A DNA stretch of 64,000 bases, from NCBI GenBank assembly GCA_964392365.1, contig CAYMPH010000021.1, forward strand, positions 1 to 64,000, given 5' to 3'. This DNA comes from CAYMPH01 sp964392365 (lineage in GTDB: Bacteria; Spirochaetota; UBA4802; UBA5550). The notes below the pieces were generated by a model, which did no database searches, was not told where the DNA came from, and was given only the letters and a program-made list of their open reading frames with translations. The position numbers and the translations under genes are program-made. The stretch's first letter is position 1. Each line of letters begins with the position of its first letter. Below, one piece after another: positions 54,529 through 63,865 of this stretch.

Positions 54529-57060
54529 ATGCCCAAAGAAAATAAAAAAACAATTCTCCTTGTGGAAGATGAAATCATCACAGCTATGCTTGAAAAGAAG
54601 CAATTAGAAAAAATGGGGTATATTATTCATCACGTTTCCGATGGAGAAAAAGCAGTAAAAACTATACTTGATAACAGCCTGCCTGCTGATTTAATTCTTA
54701 TGGATATTGATCTTGGTGATGGCATTGACGGTACACAGGCAGCTGAACAGATATTGAAGCAGAAAGATATTCCTGTTGTATTTCTATCATCTCACACAGA
54801 ACCTGAGGTAGTTGAAAAAACTGAAAAGATTACTTCGTACGGGTATGTGGTGAAGAATTCGAATATTACCGTACTGGACGCTTCTATTAAGATGGCGTTC
54901 AAGCTTTTTAACGCATTAGATAATGAAAAGAAAAAAGAAGCGGCTTTGCAGGAAATCGAAGAGCAGTTCTCAAAGTTTTTCTTTCTGTCTCCGCTGTCAG
55001 TCACGATAGCCGAACTAAACACCGGCTTGATAATCAATGCCAATGACTCTTTCGAGAATTTTTTGGGATATACCAGGCATGAGATAATCGGTAAGTCAAC
55101 CATCGATCTGGGCATTTGGGTAAATCCGGAAGAGCGGCAGGCAATAGTCAACATCCTCAGAGAAAAAAATAAAGCCGTCAATATGCCGGCGAAATTAAAA
55201 AAGAAATCTGGCGAAATACTCGATGCGGAATTTTATTGCTCAATCATCATCATGGGTAATAAGTCCTATTTACTTTCCACGGCAATAGATATAACCTATC
55301 GCAAGCAGGCGGAGGAAGCACTGCGGAAGAGTGAAGAAAAGTACCGTTTACAATTTATGAATATGGATTCATATAATTCCATGTATGAAGTTGTTTATGA
55401 CAAAGAAGGCATACCTTGTGATTTTAGATTTCTAATGGTAAACCAGGCTTATGAAGAATATGTTGGCAAAAAAGCTTCAGAGCTGATTGGCAAAACATTG
55501 CTGGAAGTTTATCCGGAAACAGAACAATACTGGATAGACAAGATGAAAGAAGCAGTTTTTACAGGCTCACCTCTTCATTTTGAAAATTTCAGCAAAGTAA
55601 TGAACACCTATACAGAAATTAATCTTTACATACCTCAAAAGGGCTGGCTTGCAATGACTACAGCCAACATCAAGGGACGAAAGCAGGCAGAAGAAGCACT
55701 TCGCGAAAGCGAGGAACTCTATAAGAACTTGTTCCAAAAGAACCATACGATCATGATACTCATTGACCCAGCTAGCGGTGCCATAGTGGACGCCAATCCC
55801 GCCGCAATCACCTACTATGGCTGGAGCCATGAAGAACTGCTGAAAAAGAAAATCGAAGAAATCAACACGTTGACAACCAAAGAGATTCAAGCAGAAATGC
55901 AATTGGCGCGCAAGGAAGAGCGAAACCATTTTATCTTCAAACACCGCCGGGCGGATGGTTCCATACGAGATGTGGAAGTCTACAGCGGCCCCCTGTTGTT
56001 GGTGGGTAAAACCCTGCTTTATTCCATTGTTTTTGATATCACTGCGTACAAGCAGGCGGATGAGACACTGCGTGAAAATGAAATTCAATACCGCAACCTT
56101 GCAGACGCAGGAATGGCTCTGATCTGGAGATCCAACACTGATAAATTATGCTATTATTTTAACAAGCCATGGCTTGATTTTACCGGCAGAACATTAGAAA
56201 AAGAAACAGGCAACGGCTGGACAGAAGGAGTTCATCCTGAAGATTTTGATCAGTGCCTTAAAACTTATTTAACAGCATTTGATAAACGTGAAAAATTTGA
56301 AATGGAATACCGGTTAAGGCATGTAAGCGGTGAGTATAGGTGGATTTTGGATCTTGGCACACCCAATTATAATGCAAAGGGTGAATTTGTCGGATACATC
56401 GGGCATTGTTTTGACGTCACCGGGCGCAAACTCGCTGAAGAAGAAATCAAACGGCAGCTGTCAGAAAAAGAAACCCTGCTCAAAGAAGTTCACCACCGCA
56501 TTAAAAATAACATTGCATCAATCGAAGGTCTATTGTCATTACAGGCAGATTCAACTGATAATGCTGAAGTTAAAACAGCATTGCAGGAATCCATCTCACG
56601 AATTCAAAGCACCCGTGTTCTTTATGAAAAGTTATTGATGGGTAAAGACTATCAGGATGTTTCCATTAAAAACTACATTGAAAGTCTTGTTGATTCGCTT
56701 ATTGCTGTCTTCCCTGAAAGTAAAAATGTAACCATTGAAAAGAAGATTAATGATTTCACACTTAATTCGAATAAAGTTATTCCTATTGGTATTATGATCA
56801 ATGAACTCATGACAAATATTTTCAAGTATGCATTCAAAGGGAGGGACAGCGGCCGTATTTCAATTAATCTTGATAAAACCGAAACCCATGTTACCCTTAC
56901 CATTCAGGACAATGGTATTGGTATTGATGAAAGTATTAATGAAAACAAAACGCAGGGATTTGGTCTTACGATTGTTAAAATGCTTGCAGAACAGCTTAAA
57001 GGAACTTATGCTATTAAAAATGATAAAGGGACAAAGAGTGTTTTAAAATTTGAAATTTAA
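54529..57060 (+). CDS. Signalling kinase 2: REC, four PAS, HisKA_2, HATPase
   Basis: An 843-residue soluble kinase. The REC domain (5-125) is nearly identical to that of kinase 1, with Asp59 and an intact Lys109 (YGYVVKNS). PAS1 (about 140-265) is unique. PAS2 (about 270-395) is about 93% identical by eye to the first PAS of kinase 1. PAS3 and PAS4 follow. HHRIKNN (His655/656) begins HisKA_2; INELMTNIFKYAF, DNGIGID and GFGLTIV mark the ATPase. I start at 54529 with AAGAGGAA upstream (the frame extends nine codons). PAS3 has higher GC (a counted line: 50%) than PAS2 (33%), pointing to separate origin. Confidence 0.93.
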   Translation: MPKENKKTILLVEDEIITAMLEKKQLEKMGYIIHHVSDGEKAVKTILDNSLPADLILMDIDLGDGIDGTQAAEQILKQKDIPVVFLSSHTEPEVVEKTEKITSYGYVVKNSNITVLDASIKMAFKLFNALDNEKKKEAALQEIEEQFSKFFFLSPLSVTIAELNTGLIINANDSFENFLGYTRHEIIGKSTIDLGIWVNPEERQAIVNILREKNKAVNMPAKLKKKSGEILDAEFYCSIIIMGNKSYLLSTAIDITYRKQAEEALRKSEEKYRLQFMNMDSYNSMYEVVYDKEGIPCDFRFLMVNQAYEEYVGKKASELIGKTLLEVYPETEQYWIDKMKEAVFTGSPLHFENFSKVMNTYTEINLYIPQKGWLAMTTANIKGRKQAEEALRESEELYKNLFQKNHTIMILIDPASGAIVDANPAAITYYGWSHEELLKKKIEEINTLTTKEIQAEMQLARKEERNHFIFKHRRADGSIRDVEVYSGPLLLVGKTLLYSIVFDITAYKQADETLRENEIQYRNLADAGMALIWRSNTDKLCYYFNKPWLDFTGRTLEKETGNGWTEGVHPEDFDQCLKTYLTAFDKREKFEMEYRLRHVSGEYRWILDLGTPNYNAKGEFVGYIGHCFDVTGRKLAEEEIKRQLSEKETLLKEVHHRIKNNIASIEGLLSLQADSTDNAEVKTALQESISRIQSTRVLYEKLLMGKDYQDVSIKNYIESLVDSLIAVFPESKNVTIEKKINDFTLNSNKVIPIGIMINELMTNIFKYAFKGRDSGRISINLDKTETHVTLTIQDNGIGIDESINENKTQGFGLTIVKMLAEQLKGTYAIKNDKGTKSVLKFEI

Positions 57061-57083
57061 TTGAGAATATCTGAAGCGCAGAC

Positions 57084-57109
57084 TTGTGCTGAGCGATGCC
57101 GAAGTACAG
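57084..57109 (-). repeat. Inverted copy of the CTTCGGCTACGCTCAG motif
   Basis: Read on the minus strand: TGTACTTCGGCATCGCTCAG then CACAAG. It matches the loop insert of the REP-like palindrome at 46489-46539 with a few substitutions. It is a short dispersed repeat just downstream of kinase 2. Confidence 0.6.
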
Positions 57110-57262
57110 GGAGCTGATAATGATGATATCGCAGTTGAAAGACTAAAATTTTTTTATTTTTCTTTTGCGATTTTTGAGATCTTTCGTGATGAATTAAAAA
57201 TATTTTTAAATAATCTGCTGACAAAAGCTATAGAGAAAATTAAAGACGCAGGTATAATAAAC
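57107..57262 (+). repeat. Kinase leader, copy 3
   Basis: It aligns with 49523-49688 over about 150 bases, including GAGCTGATAA, GATGAT, TTTTGCGATTTTTGAGATC, TTTCGTG, AATAATCTGCTGACAAAAGC and TAAAGACGCAG just before the start codon of kinase 3. The frame is open through it but it has no ribosome site, so I treat it as untranslated. Confidence 0.7.
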
Positions 57263-60200
57263 ATGAGCGGTGAAAACAAAAAAACTATCCTCCTTGTTAA
57301 TAATGATTCTGAAATTGCCAAGACTGAAAACAAAATTCTTAAGAAAAACGGATTCTCAGTAATCACTGCCAGTACCGGCAAAGAAGCAATAGAAATCATT
57401 GAAAAAACACCCGGAATCAATCTTATTCTCATGGATATTGATCTGGGAAAAGGAATTTCAGGCGTTCGGGCTGCAGAAAAAATTCTCGCAAAACATAATA
57501 TTCCTCTGATTTTTTTATCATCTGATGCAGAGCAGAAAATCGCTGAAAAAACTGAAGGCATAGCCTCTTACGGTTATATTGTAAAAAACTCCGGCGAAAC
57601 AATTCTCATATCGACTATTAAAATGGCTCTCAGGCTTTTTGAAAAAACAGAAAAAGAAAAAATGATTCTTGCTGAAAAGATCAATGAGCGCAAACTCACA
57701 GAAACCCATACCCGCATCTTAGCTGAGGTGCAGGATATTCTCCTTCACCCATGCGAAATTGAAGACATATACAGGCTTGTTTCCGGAAAAGTCTGCGAAA
57801 TGATCGGCGACTGCATTACTGCAAATTCCATGCTGGACGAAAAGCGCAAAACCGTGCGCATGATATCCTATCACGGCATGAATATGCCATTTGAAAAAAT
57901 ATTCCAGATAATAGGCTTTGATCCGTGGCACAGGGAATTTTCACTTGATGAATTTACCGGAGAAGATCTGAAAGTTTACCGCAGCGGCAGGCTGGGAATA
58001 CTGGAAGGCGGTTTGTACACGCTCATGACACGTATTGTTCCGAAAGCAGCCTGCAGGATTATTGAAAAAATGCTGAGCATAGAAAAAATATATGCAATGG
58101 GATTCATACATAAATATGCCCACATGGGATCGCTGGTCATTCTTGCGCGCAGCGATATTACACCTCATATTGCTGCCATAGAACTTATAGTAAACCTGGC
58201 AGCGATTGCCATTGAACGAAAACGCTCGGAAGAGTCCATGCTTGAAAACAGCAAACGCTACCAGACTCTATTTGAACAGGCTGGTGATGGCATTTTAATA
58301 TTGGATACCAGAGGTCAGATTGTTTCATTCAATGAGTCTTTTGCATCCATGCACGGATTTTCAGTTGAGGAAATTATGCAAAAAGGCATTGAGGGCCTTC
58401 ATGTGGATGGATTCCATACAACTGATGAACGGTTTTCCCGCATATTGTCCGGAGAAACTCTGAATTTCGAAGTGCAGCACTTTCACAAAGACGGGCACAC
58501 CTTCCCTCTTTCTGTTATTGCCAACCTGATTTCATTGGATGACGAGCAGCTGATCATTTCTGTTCATAGGGATCTGTCAGAACGCAAGCAGGCTGAGGAA
58601 GCATTGCGGGCAAGTGAAGCATTTCTTAATGAAACAGGAAAGATTGCAAAAATTGGCGGTTGGAAAATAAATTTAGAAACACAACATCTGACTTGGACAA
58701 AAGAAGTGTTCAATCTTCACGAAGTTTCTGATGATTTTCAACCGACAGTAGAAAAAGCTATCAATTTTTATGACAGCAGTTCTAAGCATATTATACAAAA
58801 GGCTGTAGAAGATGCGATACAGAATGAAACTCCATTTGATGTAGAATTGGGCATTATTACTGCAAAAAATAATCATATATACATACAGGCATTAGGAAAT
58901 ATTCAAAAAGATGAAAATGGAAAAGCCATTGAAGTAAATGGAACTTTTCAGGATATCACTGAGCGCAAGTTGGCGGAGACAAATTCACAATTACTCTATG
59001 AGAGATTATTGTTATCACAGGAAATGGCTCATGTCGGAAGCTGGGAATACGATATTTCTACGGGTGAAATACTGGGATCGGATGAGGCGTTAAAAATTTA
59101 CCACTTACCGTTCTCTGACGGTAATTTCCCGCTTGAGCGGATCGAGGCGTGCATCCCCGACAGGGAAATGGTGAACAAGGCATTGGTAGACTTAATAGCG
59201 CATGAGAAAACCTACGATCTTGTTTTTCCAATTAATCCTGCGGATGGCACGGAGCAAAGGGTAATATCTTCCCGTGCTCTGCTGGTAAAAGATGAAAATG
59301 GCAAAGCAATAAAAGTTAAAGGAGTCATCCAGGACATCACCGAGCGAAAAAAGGCAGAAGATGAACTTCGGAAAAGCGAATTGCGCTACAAGCAGCTGTT
59401 CGATGCGATTCCCGAAAGCGTACTATTGATAGGTAAGGACAGATGTGTAGTCGCTGCAAACCAGGCATCAGCACAACTGTACGGTTATGAGTCGCCACAA
59501 CAACTTGAAGGTTTCGATACAAGGCTGCTGATTGCCGAAAGGGATCGCGAGCGTGCGTCACGGACTCAGGCGGATATACTACAGGGCGAAGAACGACCGG
59601 TACGGCAATACTTAGAAGTGCGGCGCGATGGTTCGGAGTTTATAGCAGAAGTGATGTCAACAACCCTACACGGACCCGGAAATGAGGTGACAGGATACAT
59701 TGGAATAACGCGTGACATAACTGCGTATGTGAAAGCTGAAGAAGCACTGCGCACAAGTGAAGCGCGCTTTATTGAAGCTCAACAAATTGCACATATCGGC
59801 AGCTGGGAATATAACGTGGCAACCGGTTCATACTGGGGTTCGGATGAGGCGAAAAGACTGTATGGTTTTAATTTAGAAAGCGATAATTTCACTATGGAGG
59901 AAGTTACGAAATGTTTTATTGATCCGGAAATGGTCAATAAGGAGCTTTTTGATGCTATTGAAAGCGATAAACTGATCGACATTACATTTGATATTATTCC
60001 ACGAAACTCCACAGAAAAAAGGACATTACATGTAATAGGAAGACCAGTCAGAGATACAAATGGCAACCCGATAAAAGTTGCTGGAACCACCTACGATATT
60101 ACCATGAGCAAGCTGGCCGATGACGCTCTGAAGAAAAGCGAAGAGCAATATAGATTATTGGCAAATAATGTTCCGGATATTATTTATTCTCTTGATAGCG

Positions 60201-61939
60201 AAGGAAAAATCACAAGCATCAATAATTCAGCTTTTGAGCGTTACGGCTATAATGAAAATGAAGCCATCGGAAAACCATTCCTTGCTTATGTTCATCCGGA
60301 AGACCATGAAAAAATCATCAGCTCTTTTTTGAAAGCACTGGAAGATAAACGGATAATCACCAAAGACCTGCAATTCCGGATAATGGATAAAAATGGGTCT
60401 ATATACTGGTTTGAACTGAATGCCCGTGCCCGCTTTGATAGCAATAACCTTTATCTCGGTGAAGAAGGTGTATTACGTGACATCACAGACCGCAAAAAAG
60501 CGGAGGAAGCCCTGCGTTCGAGTGAAGAAAAAATACGATTATCCGAAGAAAAATACAGCAAGAGCATGGACGTTGTTTCTGATATGTTTGTTATATCCAG
60601 GGTCAGGGACGAGCAGTATGTTTATGCAAATAGAGCATTTGAAATATATACTGGACTTTCACAAAATGAGATTGTCGGAAAAACATCATTAGAGATATCT
60701 ATCTGGAAAGACGTATCTGACCGCGAGCGGATGACACAAGAATTCAGATCGAATGGATTTATCAAGGATTTTCAGTTTGCTTTGCAAAGAAAGAACGGCG
60801 AGCAGTCTATAGCCTCGATGTCTGCCTCGGTTATGGAGCTGAACGGCGATCTCCATATCGTGAGCGTTGTAAGGGATATCACCGAAAGGAAACAAATTGA
60901 GGAATCCCTGAAATCCAGCGAAAAAAAATACAAAATCCTTTTTGAAGCTAATACTGACGGAATAACCATATTTAAAATCACCGGCGACGGCCCTCCTTCA
61001 ATAATACTTGATATGAACGAAAACGCATATAAAATGCTGGGTTACTCAAGAGAAGAGATGATTGTTCTGAATCCTGCTGATTTTGAAAAAAATATTACAC
61101 AGGAACAGATAGATCAGCGGATAAAAGACCTCAAGAACAGGGGCTTTTCAAATTTTGAAACGAAACTGAGGCATAAAAATGGAAGTGATATTGATGTTGA
61201 AATCAAAGCACTGGTAATAAAATTTAATAATCAAACTGCCTTGATGAATATTGTGCGTGATATCACACAACGTAAGCAGGCTAATGAAACTATCATAAAA
61301 TCCCTCCGCGAAAAAGAAACATTAATCCGCGAGCTGTATCATAGAACAAAAAATACAATGCAGGTAATCAGAGGCATTATCGTACTTCAGGCTGCCAAAT
61401 ATTCAAATAATCCTGAGATGGATCAGCTGGTAAAAAATACAGAAGATCGAATTCAGGCAATATCTCTCGTGCATCAGATGCTTTATCAAAGTCAGGATTT
61501 ATCGAAAATTTCAATAAAAGATTATATACAGGACCTGACTGCTTTAAGTATAAAGAGCTATAGTCTTTCTGAAGAAATAATAGTATTTAATATTGCAGTC
61601 GACGACCAGAAGTTTCTTCTTGATACTGCAATTCCTCTTGGATTGATTCTCAATGAGCTGATAACCAATTCATTAAAGTATGCTTTTCCGGATGGAAGGA
61701 AAGGTAAAATCGGCATCAGACTGACTCTGGAAAAATCCGGAAATTATTTACTGAAATATTCAGATAACGGAATCGGTGTTCCCGACGGTTTTGATTTTAG
61801 AAAACGTAACTCACTTGGAATGAAACTGATTTACAGCATTGGAGAAGAACAAATGCTCGGCAAGTTAATAATTGAAAATAATAAAGGAATTAAATGTACG
61901 CTGGAATTTCCCGGCAATCTCTATAAGGCAAGGGTCTAA
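57263..61939 (+). CDS. Signalling kinase 3: REC, GAF-like, eight PAS, HisKA_2, HATPase
   Basis: A 1558-residue soluble kinase. The REC-like domain (5-125) keeps phospho-acceptor Asp58 and Lys (YIVKNS), but the acidic pair is NN (LLVNND, residues 13-15), so metal binding and phosphorylation are doubtful. Residues about 140-320 form a GAF-like domain. Eight PAS domains follow, each ending with ITERK-type linkers. HisKA_2 reads LYHRTKNTMQ (His1360) in place of VHHRIKNN; the ATPase has LNELITNSLKYAF, DNGIGVPDGFD and LGMKLI. PAS4 is GC-rich (57% in a counted line) against 33% in PAS6. Start at 57263 after the leader; the next gene begins 1 base past the stop. Confidence 0.93.
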   Translation: MSGENKKTILLVNNDSEIAKTENKILKKNGFSVITASTGKEAIEIIEKTPGINLILMDIDLGKGISGVRAAEKILAKHNIPLIFLSSDAEQKIAEKTEGIASYGYIVKNSGETILISTIKMALRLFEKTEKEKMILAEKINERKLTETHTRILAEVQDILLHPCEIEDIYRLVSGKVCEMIGDCITANSMLDEKRKTVRMISYHGMNMPFEKIFQIIGFDPWHREFSLDEFTGEDLKVYRSGRLGILEGGLYTLMTRIVPKAACRIIEKMLSIEKIYAMGFIHKYAHMGSLVILARSDITPHIAAIELIVNLAAIAIERKRSEESMLENSKRYQTLFEQAGDGILILDTRGQIVSFNESFASMHGFSVEEIMQKGIEGLHVDGFHTTDERFSRILSGETLNFEVQHFHKDGHTFPLSVIANLISLDDEQLIISVHRDLSERKQAEEALRASEAFLNETGKIAKIGGWKINLETQHLTWTKEVFNLHEVSDDFQPTVEKAINFYDSSSKHIIQKAVEDAIQNETPFDVELGIITAKNNHIYIQALGNIQKDENGKAIEVNGTFQDITERKLAETNSQLLYERLLLSQEMAHVGSWEYDISTGEILGSDEALKIYHLPFSDGNFPLERIEACIPDREMVNKALVDLIAHEKTYDLVFPINPADGTEQRVISSRALLVKDENGKAIKVKGVIQDITERKKAEDELRKSELRYKQLFDAIPESVLLIGKDRCVVAANQASAQLYGYESPQQLEGFDTRLLIAERDRERASRTQADILQGEERPVRQYLEVRRDGSEFIAEVMSTTLHGPGNEVTGYIGITRDITAYVKAEEALRTSEARFIEAQQIAHIGSWEYNVATGSYWGSDEAKRLYGFNLESDNFTMEEVTKCFIDPEMVNKELFDAIESDKLIDITFDIIPRNSTEKRTLHVIGRPVRDTNGNPIKVAGTTYDITMSKLADDALKKSEEQYRLLANNVPDIIYSLDSEGKITSINNSAFERYGYNENEAIGKPFLAYVHPEDHEKIISSFLKALEDKRIITKDLQFRIMDKNGSIYWFELNARARFDSNNLYLGEEGVLRDITDRKKAEEALRSSEEKIRLSEEKYSKSMDVVSDMFVISRVRDEQYVYANRAFEIYTGLSQNEIVGKTSLEISIWKDVSDRERMTQEFRSNGFIKDFQFALQRKNGEQSIASMSASVMELNGDLHIVSVVRDITERKQIEESLKSSEKKYKILFEANTDGITIFKITGDGPPSIILDMNENAYKMLGYSREEMIVLNPADFEKNITQEQIDQRIKDLKNRGFSNFETKLRHKNGSDIDVEIKALVIKFNNQTALMNIVRDITQRKQANETIIKSLREKETLIRELYHRTKNTMQVIRGIIVLQAAKYSNNPEMDQLVKNTEDRIQAISLVHQMLYQSQDLSKISIKDYIQDLTALSIKSYSLSEEIIVFNIAVDDQKFLLDTAIPLGLILNELITNSLKYAFPDGRKGKIGIRLTLEKSGNYLLKYSDNGIGVPDGFDFRKRNSLGMKLIYSIGEEQMLGKLIIENNKGIKCTLEFPGNLYKARV

Positions 61940-61940
61940 C

Positions 61941-62309
61941 ATGGGAAAAACAATAAATATTCTTTTAGTTGAAGATGAAGTCATAACCGCAATGCTCATG
62001 GAAAATCAATTGGAGGGTATTGGATACCCTGTATTTAAACATGTAACTACAGGCGAGAAAGCAATAATCATCGCAAAACAGGAATTCCCGGACATTATAT
62101 TAATGGATATCCGCCTGGCAGGAGAAATTGACGGCATTGAAGCTGCTGCAGCTATTAAAGCTGAATCAGATATCCCTATTATATTTATTACAGGTTATGA
62201 TGATAAGGAGATCAAGGAAAGGGCTGAAAAAACTAAACCTCTCGGCTTTTTAATAAAGCCTCTTGAGATACACACATTAAATACCATACTGGATGCTCTT
62301 TTTAAATGA
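61941..62309 (+). CDS. Single-domain response regulator
   Basis: A 122-residue REC domain only: acidic pair Glu11/Asp12, phospho-acceptor Asp56 (LMDIRLAGEIDG), Thr in FITGYDD, and the IKPLE motif with Lys106-Pro107. All receiver residues are present. It begins 1 base after kinase 3 and is probably translated by coupling (AAGGCAAGGG within the end of that gene). With no output domain it can act as a phosphate shuttle or sink among the HisKA_2 kinases. It is closest in sequence to the family of REC domains in front of kinases 1 and 2. Confidence 0.93.
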   Translation: MGKTINILLVEDEVITAMLMENQLEGIGYPVFKHVTTGEKAIIIAKQEFPDIILMDIRLAGEIDGIEAAAAIKAESDIPIIFITGYDDKEIKERAEKTKPLGFLIKPLEIHTLNTILDALFK

Positions 62310-62478
62310 AGAAGATAAACCTCTGATTATTAAATCTTCACAGCCAACTGATAGCAAGATCAATTCGTCTCAATTTTTCCAGACACTGATTTCATTAATT
62401 AACACCAAAGAAGGAATAATTAAATATGAAACAATGCAAAATTGCAGCGAAACGGGGTGGTAGAGCAGGATATGTGAT

Positions 62479-63693
62479 ATGTTAAAAAATAAATTAAAAA
62501 AGTTTACCAGCTATATATTTGCTGAAAAAGAGAATTTATCATTAGAAAACCGTCTTTTTCTATCGTCAATATTAATTGGAATTTTTATTAGTACAATCGC
62601 TTCTATCATGACTATAATTTTATCAATTGATTTAATACCTGTAATTATCAGCTGCGGATTAACTTTTTTATTATTTATTGTTTACTATTTTGCCAGAATT
62701 AAAAAAATTATTGAACCATTTATTATTCCAATTTTATTATTTTCTATAGCCGGAATTTTTATTATTTGGATTTATGCAGGCGGCATGCATGGACAAAACA
62801 TGCTGCCTGCATTCGTGATTTTAATTTTAGCTTTGATTATTCTTCCACAAAGAAAAAAGAAATATTTAATCTTTCTATTTTTAATACTTATTGTAATTGT
62901 TTATCTTATTGTATATTACAAGCCGGACTTAGTAATAGATTATCATTCAGAAAAATCCAGATGGATTGACAGTTTTGCAACAACAATTTATTCAGCATTA
63001 TGTATTTATTTAATAATCCTTTTTTTTCACAAGCATTACACTATAGAAAGGCTGCGAGCCGAAGAAAGCGAAAATAAAATAAAAATGCTACTCGCAGAAA
63101 AAGAAATAATCCTCAAGGAAGTGCATCACCGTATAAAAAATAATATGAGTACTATAAATGCCTTTCTTATTCTCCAGGCTGATATTATAAATGAACCATC
63201 TGCCATCAAGGCTCTTGAAGACGCAGGAAACCGCGTGCAGAGCATGATGGTGTTATACGATAAATTATACAGGTCTGCCGGTTTTAATAAATTATCGGTT
63301 AAAGAATATCTGCCTTCCATGATCGATGAAATAGTGTCAAATTTTCCTAACCGGAATTCAGTGAAGATTGTAAAAAATATCGATGATTTCCTTTTAGATG
63401 CCGGCAGGTTGCAGCCTCTTGGTATAATAATAAATGAAATTATAACCAACAGCATGAAGTACGCTTTTATGGACAAAGACAATGGAATAATTTCCATAAC
63501 TGCTTCATTGAAAGAAAAAAATGCAACTTTTATAGTAGAAGATAACGGTCCTGGTCTGCCGGAATCCATTGATCTTGAACACTCAACCGGCTTTGGTCTT
63601 CAATTGCTGAGAATACTTACTGAACAGTTAAAAGGAACAATACAGATAGAAAGGGCCGGCGGTACAAAATTTATTATTGGTTTTTTGATATAA
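62479..63693 (+). CDS. Membrane sensor histidine kinase, HisKA_2 type
   Basis: A 404-residue kinase. About six transmembrane helices lie in residues 25-185, with little periplasmic loop. A short coiled coil follows (ERLRAEESENKIKMLLAEKEI), then HisKA_2 with VHHRIKNN (His216/217) and HATPase with INEIITNSMKYAF, DNGPGLP and GFGLQLL. There is no PAS or REC domain. AGGA precedes the ATG. It lies 169 bases after the REC gene and shares its kinase core with kinases 1 and 2. It could feed membrane signals into the single-domain REC (inference). Confidence 0.92.
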   Translation: MLKNKLKKFTSYIFAEKENLSLENRLFLSSILIGIFISTIASIMTIILSIDLIPVIISCGLTFLLFIVYYFARIKKIIEPFIIPILLFSIAGIFIIWIYAGGMHGQNMLPAFVILILALIILPQRKKKYLIFLFLILIVIVYLIVYYKPDLVIDYHSEKSRWIDSFATTIYSALCIYLIILFFHKHYTIERLRAEESENKIKMLLAEKEIILKEVHHRIKNNMSTINAFLILQADIINEPSAIKALEDAGNRVQSMMVLYDKLYRSAGFNKLSVKEYLPSMIDEIVSNFPNRNSVKIVKNIDDFLLDAGRLQPLGIIINEIITNSMKYAFMDKDNGIISITASLKEKNATFIVEDNGPGLPESIDLEHSTGFGLQLLRILTEQLKGTIQIERAGGTKFIIGFLI

Positions 63694-63865
63694 ACCCTTT
63701 CCTCACTCCGGATACTGCCAAGCTCTCTCTGATTTAAGAGGTCTTTTTATTTTCATATTACAATTATAAAGTATAACTTTAGAATTGTAATATTTTTTTA
63801 TTTAAACCAATTTACTAAAAGTCAGTAAAATTCCTTCTATAGTAAATAAAATAAAAAAATTCCCA

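Noticed and set aside
55567..56088. A 173-codon minus-strand frame inside kinase 2
   Set aside because: It lies antisense to the conserved PAS blocks with intact motifs on the plus strand. It has no ribosome site and no recognisable domain.
57086..57262. N-terminal extension of kinase 3 through the leader
   Set aside because: The extension has no ribosome site, and its DNA aligns with the non-coding leader of kinase 1. The REC domain begins normally after ATG 57263.
62425..62484. A 19-codon frame (KRGGRAG) resembling part of a DinD-type motif
   Set aside because: Too short, with no continuation up- or downstream in any frame. The resemblance is likely chance.
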